Below are positions 22,826-32,613 of a DNA stretch of 64,000 nt, in pieces. Each line of letters opens with the position of its first letter. Position 1 is the first letter of the stretch. The stretch covers positions 12,964,707 to 13,028,706 of the forward strand of contig OX578145.1 in NCBI GenBank assembly GCA_951213105.1. Reading direction: 5' to 3'. The notes below the pieces were generated by a model, which was given only the letters and a program-made list of their open reading frames with translations, did not search any database and had not been told where the DNA came from. The translations under genes were made by a program, and so were the position numbers. The DNA comes from Amaurobius ferox. Taxonomy: Eukaryota > Arthropoda > Arachnida > Araneae > Amaurobiidae.

Positions 22826-24215
22826 AACTGACGAAGGGGATATAGTGTATCCTCAAAGCAGCTGTATCCTACACTATTGCGTTATTTGTGCTTATATACG
22901 TGGCTCCAGTTCTTTATTCTTTGCAAAAAGTATATTTAATATATTAATTCCATGGTATATATTTTGTTTCATCACGTTATTCCAGCAAACGTGTAAAAAA
23001 CTAGAGTAGTGAAGCTTAATATTGGACTCTTTTTTAACATTTATACAACAATTTTGTTTTTACACTCTATTTGTAGGAAGCTTAGAGAACATGCGCTGTT
23101 TAAACATGGGAGTTTTGCTCCGTTACTATTCGTTTTGATGACTGAAATTGTGATTCTGCAAATGTGCGTATAATTTCAATTATGCATGTAAAATTTCGTC
23201 GTCCAACTTATTTTCGTTTCTGAGTAAAAGGGATCACAAAATTCAGGCTAATGCTGCTATTATCATTCAGGCTGATGTTATCACTCAAGCTATATGATAT
23301 TAAAATTCAGGCTAATGCTGATATTCAGGCTAATGCTCCGTTAAGAATGGAGAATAGACTTCGTTTCGTTTGTCCATAATAAATAAGATTTTAACAATTT
23401 ATCAAAACAATAGAGAAATTTATGTGCTGCTCACATCTAATTGTTTCTCTTAATAGTTTAAACACTTAATGTACTCGTATTGGAGTTATTAAGTGTACGA
23501 ACAATTTTTTTGACGGATTATATCAATAATTAATACATCTCAATAAAAAATATTTTATCTTTCATTTTCTATTTTCGACCTCTCAACGAGGAAGCATTTA
23601 TTGGCATTCTCTGCACCTGAAATATGCCGTGTGGTATGGGTATGATAAAATCGTACAACCATGTCTGCAATGTGCAAAAAATGTTAGCCACTGGCAAAAA
23701 TGTAGACAGTAGTGTATATATGATTTGTCTCGCAAAATCAAGGTGGCACTGCTGTTAAACTGACTGTTGACATAAAGCTATTGCTCATGGGCTCGGTTTT
23801 GGATAAGTTTCCGGGTCTTGAAATAAAAGAAACGATTTCTAAGAAATGAGCGCAAATGTTTTTCACAATGTATTATTCACAAGAAATCGTTTGTCCAATT
23901 TTTTTTTACTTCAATAAAAAATAGCTGAAACAATGATAATAGATATAAGGATATCATTCGAAAAAGTATAAATGAAATAAATAAATCACAGTGCACATTG
24001 TCGAGCTAAAAAAAGAAAAAATGATAATGAGAAGACAAACTCTTCCGAAACTTTTGGGTTTTCTTCTTAAGGGCAAACTTTATACAAGTCAAAAGTTTAA
24101 CGCCAAATGAAAACCACAGTCAAAGAAAATGTTAAACTATAGAAATTATAGCGCCACATAGTGTGACAAAACGAACTTAAAATTGCAATCAACAGGTCAT
24201 GAAATCTAAGAAATT

Positions 24216-24456
24216 TTTTTTTTCAAATGGCCAGGCACTTTGATCTTCGTCATTCGCCGTTATTACAGCGGCCAGAGTGTGAACCATTTAGCCGTCCATT
24301 GACGTTGCCCCAGGCGCACCAGAGGGGGGCGGATCACATTGCGCCCACAACACAAACATCCATGCCTTACGGGAGGCTCGAACCCACAACGTGGCGGTCG
24401 AGCGATTGCTACGGAAACGCTTGCCTTGACCACTCGACAATCACGTCGGTCAAACT
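24216..24456 (-). repeat. SINE-2 copy 2, tRNA-derived, A-tailed
   Basis: Same family and orientation as the copy at 21,893-22,118: tRNA-like head GTCGAGTGGTCAAGGC, B-box GGTTCGAGCCTCC at about 24,372-24,384, body with GGGGCAACGTCAATGG, and a CCTGGCCATTTG-A(n) tail. No 5S-like sequence precedes this copy, so the 5S part is not obligatory. Confidence 0.75.
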
Positions 24457-24535
24457 AAGAAAATAAATCCTAAAGCAAAAAATTGAATATACAGTAATTG
24501 TAAAGGTGATAGATTGTGAAAGACATTAAATATAC

Positions 24536-24995
24536 TTTATCGGAGACTGGCTTTCTTTCTTTAGATCTTCTATTCCAGTCAGTTTTATTTTACTCTCATT
24601 CTCCTCAGCCGGGCCATCCACATTCTCTTCATCTCCTTCAGTACCCAAAATGGGTAAGATACCTAACCCAATGGTTGATTGCAGTGGAAGCCTCGGGATT
24701 TTTTTGGGCAACTCTGGCCACTCGAATTCTTTCTCATAGGAGGAACTGCCGTAGTATTCCCCATGCTTTCCGATGGCTTCCATCCATTTCGATTCCATAC
24801 GTGCGCTTTCACAGGGGAACGGCTTCTTCTTGGTGAACACATCTGTGTAGGTAGACTGACGATGGTAGCGCAGCCGAGGTTTGGGAGGAGGAGACTGCAA
24901 AGGGCCGTCGACAGAGATCTTCCCTTTCATTGGTTGGGCGGCTTGCCTGGCCTGCAATGCGGGCCATCGGAATTTATCAAAGGTTTCACTGGCAA
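24536..24995 (-). CDS. Exon 2 of the same host gene; carries a duplicated Y-x3-S-x-Y-x3-F motif
   Basis: Seen: acceptor TTATTTTCCAG at 24,996 followed by 2 nt and 152 open codons (residues 18-169), then a donor AAA|GTATAT at 24,535. The composition is clearly protein-like: Pro/Lys/Arg-rich N-terminal part, W27P28, W109P110 and a glutamate-rich tail. Two segments match the same spacing: Y60..S64.Y66..F70 and Y97..S101.Y103..F107, the second followed by E-W-P. Known: short Tyr/Phe/Trp motifs of this sort recur in microtubule-binding proteins such as the SAXO and MDM1 families. Inference: a cytoskeletal or axonemal protein is possible; I cannot assign a family. If the donor is not used, the frame stops three codons later at 24,526 and gives a 172-residue protein. 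Confidence 0.78.
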
Positions 24996-26766
24996 CTGGA
25001 AAATAATTTATTTGTAATTATATGGAAAGATTAACATACTTGAGATTGTTACATAAGACCCCTGAGAAAAGAAGAGACGAGTTTCAGTTTGAGAAGACAC
25101 TTTTCTAAGAGATGTTCTAAGTGATTACCCATTTCAGGACACATTTATTTTCCTCAAGCTGCCTAACCAAGTCTTATTTAATTTTGAAGAAAAACAGGTA
25201 AAAAGGTGCATTGAGAATAATGATTAATTTATTTTTTAATATCGCTTTTTATCACATTCCAAATGGTTAACTTCAATATCATTTATCCAGCTATCAATTA
25301 AAGAATCAATTAAAACATCGTTTTGGTCGCAACGTTTTCCTTAATGTTGACGCCATTTTAAAATACAAAGATTGTTAAGTACGATGCTTTTAGTTCATAG
25401 GTGGTGTTTGCCGTACAATATGGAAATAATTAAGATGAAAAGGTGATGTCGGGGCTCACCCAATATGTGACTGGAACTGATAGTTTTCAATGTCTAAATG
25501 TCCACGCACGTTTTACGTTTGACGTAGCCACTTGACACCGCATTGACTTCCAAATTTCACTTATCAAATTACTTTATTACGTTAAATTTGGTATTATTCT
25601 TATACAATAATTTTTTTTTTCAAACTGCGCATGCTTCGTTTGCGGGCACCCTATGAACTGAAAGCAAATATAACTGCTATATTTGAATATTTGTTACTAA
25701 ACTAATCTTGATTACTAAATTTAATGCGATCTCGTTAAAATATTTTTCACATTGCACATAAGCATATTATGACTAGTGGGGACAAATCTTATTGAAAATT
25801 GAGGGTACATCTTTTCTTATATTTGTATTGCCACCATTTTGGTTCCATTCGGTTAAGTAGTCGTCCGTACTTTACAATGGCGTCCAAACAAATCACAGCT
25901 GCAGATTAGTGCAGGGATGCTGCGGGTCTGAAAATAACCCTGGTACGACTAGCACGGATTCAGTGGACTCTGGAATATTAAGCGTCGATTTCAAAATCGG
26001 GAGGCTAAGGGCCACACAGGAAGCTAACATGGAAGATAAAAATAGCAACAGTAGGCTAACTTGATGTAATAATAGCAGGAGGTGGTCAGTCAGATTGTCA
26101 ATTATCCATCAATCTGACATTAGAGGGTGGAGAATGCAGAGTCTCTTTCAAGTATAAGAGCTTGCAATTCCATCTCAGTGGCTTAACGGTAGAGCGTCGA
26201 ATGGACAGTACGAAGATCCATGGTTTGATTCCCTGTTCTTTACAAGTTTCGAGGTGAAAACGGAAAAGAGTAATATCCCCATAAATGGCGTGATACTTAT
26301 GCAAAGCAAATCATAAAAGTTTGTGCCAGTGAACGGAAACATTTTCTTACATATGTACAATAATGTATTACATAATGTATTAATATGTACATATTTGTAC
26401 ATATTATGATTTTTCATTTCATTTGTATTTACCAGTACTTTTCGTCGTTAATGATATGAAAATTTCGATCGCAGTTTGGCTGGGTATAAATAGCTCAAAG
26501 TTCCGCCTCTAATGTGGGCATTTCACTCTCGAAAGCGCTCGGGTTTGTATATACGGTTTTACGTCTTGGAGAGAAAATAATTTTGTTTTTAAAGTTGTTT
26601 GAATTTCTAGTCATCTTATCTATCATTAAATAATATCAAATAACATCAAATACATCCTAATTATCGAATTAAAACTGATTCATATCAGCTATAGGCAACT
26701 TTAAAATGGCTTAAAATATGACCATATGTTAAGTTTACTTTCTTAACAAACTGAATAGTTACTTAC
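24996..26766 (-). other. Intron 1 of the host gene
   Basis: A 1,771-bp GT-AG interval between exons 1 and 2. It contains a tRNA-like sequence at about 26,165-26,241 and otherwise AT-rich DNA in which I see no coding or obvious repeat structure. Confidence 0.65.
26165..26245 (+). pseudogene. tRNA-like sequence or tRNA-derived SINE head
   Basis: An A-box-like TGGCTTAACGG at 26,179-26,189 and a B-box GGTTTGATTCC at 26,222-26,232 lie 43 bp apart, as in a tRNA gene or tRNA-derived SINE. I could not build a clean cloverleaf acceptor stem by eye, so a functional tRNA is unlikely. It lies in intron 1 of the host gene, antisense to it. Confidence 0.45.
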
Positions 26767-26815
26767 TAGGAGGCAAGTTTTTAAACGTAGGCGGTGGAGA
26801 ATTTGCAGAACTCAT
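26767..26815 (-). CDS. Exon 1 (initiator exon) of an unidentified three-plus-exon host gene
   Basis: Seen: an ATG at 26,815 with A at -3 opens 16 codons (reads MSSANSPPPTFKNLPP) and one extra base before a canonical donor, A|GTAAGTAA, at 26,766. The 1-nt overhang pairs with a 2-nt overhang at the next exon to make an Ile codon, so reading frame is preserved across the intron. The peptide is Ser/Pro-rich with no signal peptide or membrane segment. The 5' side is only about 150 bp from a cluster of CCATGGAG-type repeats, so the promoter and 5' UTR must lie there or further up. The exon is too short to be found by ORF length alone; support is the donor, phase match and the coding-like exon 2. 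Function unknown. Confidence 0.72.
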
Positions 26816-26962
26816 TTTCAAGGTATTTGATTGCTATTTCATGAACCCTTATTGAGAATTTTTGGTGTTTATGTGTAGTACGCAAGCATAATCTGAGAAA
26901 ACCCATCGTTGCTAATTGTTTGTTGTAAATGTTTTCATGAGTTTGAAGTTGTAACAACCGTT

Positions 26963-27023
26963 GCATGGAGTTAGAGAGAAGGAGATAAAACTCCAATGGA
27001 TCAACCGCTTGAAAATACTATAA
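26963..27023 (+). repeat. Duplicated 60-bp end of family G
   Basis: CATGGAGTTAGAGAGAAGG... repeats as CATGGAGTTAGAAAGAAGG at 27,025; both contain the mini-hairpin GGAG-ATAAAA-CTCC. Confidence 0.75.
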
Positions 27024-27539
27024 CCATGGAGTTAGAAAGAAGGAGATAAAACTCCTATGGATGAAATGCTTGAAAATGCCATAATGCTTTGAGAATTATA
27101 TCTAGGTGCCGCTAGTATTAGTAAAGTAGCTGCTATTGCTAGTTGACACAACAGAAAGGCGTAGTATTTAGTACCGATTAGAAATTTTGATTATTTTTAA
27201 ATTAAGGGTTCCCCAATTTAAAGTAGTTTTTCATATATATAGTTGTAGAATAACATACAAAATATATAAAGACAAAAATAAATTGAAAGGTAAAATAATT
27301 TTGAATGCATACCGGCATATTCTTTATTATTTCAGTTCTACTTTGAATTGCACTTATGATTTATTTTTACAAAATTGACAGTTTAAATAAATATTTTGGT
27401 TCTTTCACCATAGAAATGCATGCAATGCAGGAATCCTTGTCTTATTCCAGCGCCACCTGAATTATTGTCTCACACGACGATGGCGTTTTCTTTATATGAC
27501 GTTTGAATTCCTTACTTTTACCTCCATGGCTTTGAGAAC
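27024..27539 (+). repeat. Family G element G1 (CCATGGAG ends)
   Basis: 516 bp between CCATGGAG and CTCCATGG. Interior lines (CTAGGTGCCGCTAGTATTAG, AAATTGAAAGGTAAAATAAT, CAGCGCCACCTGAATTATTG) recur in three neighbours. Confidence 0.75.
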
Positions 27540-27987
27540 TATATTTAAGTGACTCTAGTGTTAGTAAAGCGCCCTTTATTTCCATTTGACACAGCAGAGG
27601 GGCATATTATTGAATATATGCATTTTTGATTATTTTTAAATTAAGATATCCGAGTTATCAGTATACTTAATCAGTATTTTTTCTCAGTTACAGAACAGGG
27701 TTCAGAATATAGGGAGATAAAAATAAATTGAAAGGTCAAATCATTTCGAATACGTAGGAATATTCCTAATTGTTTCCTAATTGTTGAATATTCCTAATTT
27801 GCTACTTATTTATTTTTATAAAATTGAGAGTTTAAATAAATATTTTAATACCTTTTTCCCATAGTAATACATACAATGCAGGGGCGCTTATCTAATCTCA
27901 GCGATACCTAAATGATTGTCTCAAATGATATTGGCGTTTCCTCAGTATGAAGTTTTATCACCTTTACCTTCACGGATAATCCCATGG
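27540..27987 (+). repeat. Family G element G2, direct copy
   Basis: Follows G1 without a 5' end and parallels it to CCCATGG at 27,987. Confidence 0.7.
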
Positions 27988-28490
27988 AGGTAAAAGTAAG
28001 AAGTTAAAACTTCATATTAAAAAAAAACGCTAATATCGTGTAAGACAATAATTTAGGTGGCGCTGGGATAAGCTGCATTTCATGAATTTCTATGGCAAAA
28101 GACCTAAAATATTTTTTAAACTGTCAGTTTTGTAAAAATTAATAATTAACGCAATCAAGTTAGAACTGAAACAATAACGAATATTCATTCCTACTCATTC
28201 AAAATTATTTTACCTTTCAATTTATTTTTATCTTCCTATATTCTGTACTCTATCCTACAGCTATGAAAAAATACTGGTTAATTATACTCATAATAAGGGA
28301 ACCTTTCATTTAAAAATAATCAAAAATGCATATATTAAATACACTACGCTTTTCTGTTGTATGAGCTAGCAATAACAGCTATTTTACTAACACCAAGGGC
28401 ATCTAGATGTAATTCTCAAAGCATTGTGGCATTTTCAAACGTTCCATCCATAGGAGTTTTCTTTCTTTCTTTGTAGCTCTATGGATAGTT
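27982..28490 (-). repeat. Family G element G3, inverted copy
   Basis: Inverse of G1 from CCATGGAGGTAAAAGTAAG to GAGTTTTCTTTCTTTC...CTCTATGG. Shares CCATGG with G2. Confidence 0.7.
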
Positions 28491-28559
28491 TATTCAAAAT
28501 GTTACTTTAGTTTCGATTTTCCCCAAAACGCTTTTTATAAAATTGGCACTCGTGTGTTA

Positions 28560-28750
28560 ACTGAAACCATAGCCGCTTTTGACTATATGGAGGTAAAAGA
28601 TTCTTTCTAACTCCATGGGTGGCTATGCTGAAACCATGGAGGTAAAGGTTTTAACTCCATGGCTGAAACAGTCAATGCATGGAGCTGGAGGAGAGCCAAT
28701 GATATTAGCAAATTTTATGCAATGCGACATATTCAATAGTAGCAATAAAC
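28560..28750 (+). repeat. Scrambled family G ends
   Basis: Four CCATGG/CATGGAG words with intervening GGAGGTAAAGG segments; looks like fused element ends. Confidence 0.5.
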
Positions 28751-28754
28751 TATA

Positions 28755-29038
28755 TGCTATGGAGCTGGAGATAAGGATATGAAACTCCTATAAATGAAGG
28801 GCTTGAAAATGCCACAATACTTATCTAGGAGAATTATATCTAGGTATCTGTGGTATTAGTAAAGTAAGACTAGTGTTAGTTGCCACAACAGGTAGGCATA
28901 GTGTTTAATATATGTATTTATGATTATTTTAAAATTAAGGTTTCTTAATAAATTAATTGATAATTTTGTAGGAAAAGGTAAAGAATATACGAAAAAAAAA
29001 ATTGAAAGGTAAAATAATTTTGAATACGTAGGAATATT
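28755..29038 (+). repeat. Family G element G4, cut by a solo LTR
   Basis: Parallels G1 to AATACGTAGGAATATTC, where the LTR at 29,040 begins. Confidence 0.7.
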
Positions 29039-29039
29039 C

Positions 29040-29685
29040 TGTGGCGATGGATATTGTCATGAAAGTATCCTCTGGAATCGTGGGTGTGGTATCAGGATAC
29101 AAGAATGAGTCCAAGTTTCTGGATAACTAACGTTTATTCACAAGCACAAAATAAACAGGAACAATTTACAATCAAACAGCAGTTAAATGCTTCACTAATT
29201 ACACAAAATAAGCGATATTATTCTCAAAATACGGACGAAAATAATTTCACAAAGCAACCGCTACTATTCTCAAAACACTGATAATGTCACAGCTCACTGT
29301 AGCTGGTATATCGTCAACTCGTCAACTCGTCAACTGAACTCCAACGAAGTGATGAGTCCTTTTTATAGTCTCTCTATAGAAACTTCTGGAAATCTCTCTG
29401 TAGAAATTGCCAGAATTATCTAATATCTCTTAGAATGATCGTTATTTGGCGATGTTTCTCTAAGTTTCGGAATATCGCCAAATATCGCCAAATTAACGAT
29501 AAATCGCCAAATCTGGAAACCCTTCTTCTAACTCGAAATTCCGGCAACTGTGGAGTGACGTCAGGAAAAGAATGTTCGTACCGCTATCGTCCGGAGAAAA
29601 TACTCCGATGGAACCGTTTGGTCTGCGATAGAGATGAAAGGCAAGACGGGGGACTCCAGTGAGAGAATATTACACGTTCGCAACA
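29040..29685 (-). mobile_element. Solo LTR (646 bp) with TATA box and poly(A) signal
   Basis: Plus-strand ends TGTGGCGA and TCGCAACA form short inverted repeats. On the minus strand CTATAAAAAGGAC (plus 29,356-29,370 region) is a TATA box and GAATAAACG (about 29,131-29,138) a poly(A) signal in the right order. ATATT occurs at both flanks, one base off on the left. CGTCAACT is repeated three times at 29,308-29,335. Shares its last ~90 bp in style and words (TTATCCAGAAA, CATTCTTGTA, AGAGGATAC) with the LTR end at 10.1-11.1 kb. Confidence 0.75.
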
Positions 29686-29690
29686 ATATT

Positions 29691-30673
29691 GTAATTATTA
29701 ATGATCTATTATACATTAAAGTATAGTGGTAAATTAAGTTTTTTTTATGCTTATTATAGAGCTGTGCTGTAAACTCGTGAGTATAGTGATAATTGCGTAC
29801 ACTGCGATGTTTTCCGTAAATAACCCCCCAAATTTATCTTTACAGTGAGAGTGTACTTCATCTGAAAAGAAAACTGTTGGTAGCTTAAAAACTACGTTAT
29901 TTAGCTTTTAAGCGTAGCAGCGCTATTTAGCTTGGCCGTTTCATTATGAATTAATTTGTATTGAAGTAGAATTTTAATCTTAATTGTTTACTTTTAAAGT
30001 TAATATCGTAAAAATGCGATTTTTTTTTTCAGAAAAAGCTAATATAGCAATCTTATATTTTTAAAACCAAATCTCAACCTGCTTCTCCAAACATTAAAAG
30101 AACTTGTTTATAACTCACCCGTACTACCCGGTAAATAGTGACATGTGACACCAAACCTCTTTTAACAAGCACGAAAAACTCAAGTAAATTTTGGCGTTTT
30201 TCGGGGTTTTTAAAAATCTGTATGAAAAAAAAACTATCGACATAAATCCAGCTTCTAGAGGCAGTTCGAAATTCATCTGTTTATCTTAAAAAAAAACGAG
30301 GTTCTAACTTCATTTTTGAATGAGAAGATAGATTTCCCACACACTCCTCTTTTTACCCCAAAAATGACGTTTATTTTTAAAAATATTTAAAATTCAATCA
30401 AATTTTTCGAATTTTCGAAAATCTCGGGCCCCTTTTGAATTCGATACCTACGTTTAAAAAAAAACGCGCGCTTCTAGGCCAAGTAGGGGTTTCAGAATAC
30501 TACATACGTGCATGCATACTTACATTCACGATCAGCTTTTAATATATAGGATAGCATGCACATTGAGGTAATATCCCTTTTGTTGTGCAGCATCTTCTGC
30601 TATGCAGTTGTGCGGCAATAAGTTAACTCAAGTAATCTTTAACGCAATATCTGAAAGCTTTACAATAAAAAAC
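29691..30673. other. No gene seen
   Basis: AT-rich sequence after the solo LTR; no open frame or repeat match noticed. Confidence 0.5.
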
Positions 30674-31557
30674 ATCTGATGTAGGCACCACATGACTTTC
30701 CTTATATAATGCAATGAATTTACTACTTTTACAGTAAAAAAAATCTGATGTGGGCAACACATGACTTTCCTTATATAATGTAATGAATTTACTACTTTTA
30801 CAGTAAAAAAATAGGTTTTTCTTATAGTAGATACTAATATTCTTTCCATGATATTGAATTTTCAACAATTAGTCGTCATTTTCATTGATTTAGCGTCATT
30901 TTTATCCATTTGGCGAGAATTTCGTTAATTTGGCAACATTTCAAAAAGTTGCCAAGTTGGCGACATTTCGCCAAATTCGTCGCCAAAATCTCGCTAAGCA
31001 TTATGCACTAAGAAATAAGTTATTCTTACAGCAGATAAATGACTATTGGCGTTCAAATACAAAAGTTTTACTCAAAGTATCTTTTTTCATGAATGGAACG
31101 AGCTAGATCCACGAGAATGATGTCACCCAATTTATCGCATGGTATTACATATGAGAAGTGAACATGTTTCTCAATAGGAAATATTTTTTTTTATTTTATA
31201 TGACTTTTTGATAATTTTTTTGAAAAATGTACAATATCTCGAGAACGGTTTATGTTAGCGTTCTAAAATTTATGTCAATCGTTTTCTAATGAGAAATTGC
31301 ATAAGAAATGTCTATTTGTGTAACTTTATTAGTGGTTTTGATTTTTTGACGATTTTTTCAAAATTTCATTCGAAAATTTGGGGGAGGGGGTTCTGAACAT
31401 TCGATTGCGTATAAAAACAATAGGCTTCCAGTGTTTACGGATTGTGATTTTTATACCAAATTTGGTTCGAATCGGTCCATTCGTTCGTCAGTTATCGTCT
31501 CCACAGACTCACTGACACACACACACACACATACCTTCACACACACACACACACATA

Positions 31558-31600
<43 letters not shown>

Positions 31601-31730
31601 AGAGATCACTTCAAAAATGTTTGATTCGTAATCAGGGATGCTTGAAACGTGCTCTCCAGTCGAAAACTCGAATTCGAATTTTCGACCCCGTCACAATACT
31701 TTCCTTATACATTATGTATATAAGGAAAGT
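30674..31730 (+). repeat. Family A element A1, full length with duplicated leader
   Basis: Non-coding element of about 1.05 kb. Leader ATCTGATGTGGGCAACACAT then ACTTTCCTTATATAATG; interior with TTGGCGACATTTCGCC-type sequence; (CA)n at 31,516-31,595; terminal palindrome at about 31,697-31,729. The first 69 bp are tandemly duplicated (30,674-30,742 and 30,743-30,811). No transposase coding; presumably mobilised in trans. Confidence 0.8.
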
Positions 31731-32613
31731 AAAAATAGGTTTTTCTTCTTGTAGATACTTATATTCTTTCCAAGATATTGAATTTTCGTCAATCAGTTGC
31801 CATTTTCATTGATTTAGCGTCATTTTTATCCATTTGGCGGGATTTTCGTTAATTTGGCAACATTTCAAAAAGTCGCCAAGTTGGCGTCATTCCACCAACT
31901 TCGTCGCCAAAATCTCGTCAAGCGTTATGGACGGAAAAATAAGTTATTCTTATAGCATATAAATGATTATTGGCATTCAAATGCAAAAGTATTACTCAAA
32001 GTACCTTTTCTCATGAATGGAACTAGCCACGAGATGGATCCACGCTAGGATCCACGAGAATGATGTCACCCAATATATCGCATGATAATACATATGAAAA
32101 GTGAACATGTTTCTCAACAGTTAATATATTTTATTTAATTTATGGGATTTTTTGATAAATTTAATTTAAAAATGTGCAATATCTCAAGAACGGTTCATGC
32201 TAGCGATCTAAAAGTTTATGTCAATTGTTTTCTAAGGAAAAATTACATAAGAAATGTCTATTTGCGTAACTTTATTAAAGGTATTGATTTTTTGATGATT
32301 TTTTCAAAATTTCACTCTAAAATTTAGGGGTGTTCTGAACATCCGATTACATATAAAAACAATAGGCTTCCAGTATACATGGATTGTGATTTTTGTACCA
32401 AATTTCATTCGAATCGCTCCATTCGTTCGTGAGATATCGTCTCCTTAGACTCACTAACCCCCCCCCCCCACTCACACACAGACATCACCTCAAAAATGTT
32501 TGATTCGTGATCAGGGATGCTTGAAACGTGCTCTCCCGTCGAAAACTCGTATTCGAATTTTCGACCCCGTCACAATACTTTCCTTATACATTATGTATAT
32601 AAGGAAAGTAATA
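31731..32613 (+). repeat. Family A element A2, head-to-tail after A1
   Basis: Begins directly after the terminal GGAAAGT of A1 with interior sequence (AAAATAGGTTTTTC...), lacking the leader and first TIR. The rest parallels A1 to the same terminal palindrome at 32,577-32,610. The CA tract is replaced by CCCCCCCCCC and a short CACACA. Confidence 0.8.

Larger units (their letters stand above)
21287..24535 (-). other. Predicted intron 2 of the host gene, repeat-laden
   Basis: A 3,249-bp GT-AG interval. It holds SINE-2 copies at 21,893-22,118 and 24,216-24,456, a 5S rRNA relic at 22,126-22,245, a truncated family C element at about 22,480-22,760 and a 26-bp-arm hairpin at 22,762-22,825. The stretch 22,830-24,210 is AT-rich with short imperfect repeats of an ATTCAGGCTAATGCT-type word near 23,240-23,340; nothing else recognised. 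Confidence 0.5.

Noticed and set aside
24516..25017. Plus-strand ORFs over exon 2
   Set aside because: Shadows of the minus-strand coding exon, which has splice sites and protein-like composition.
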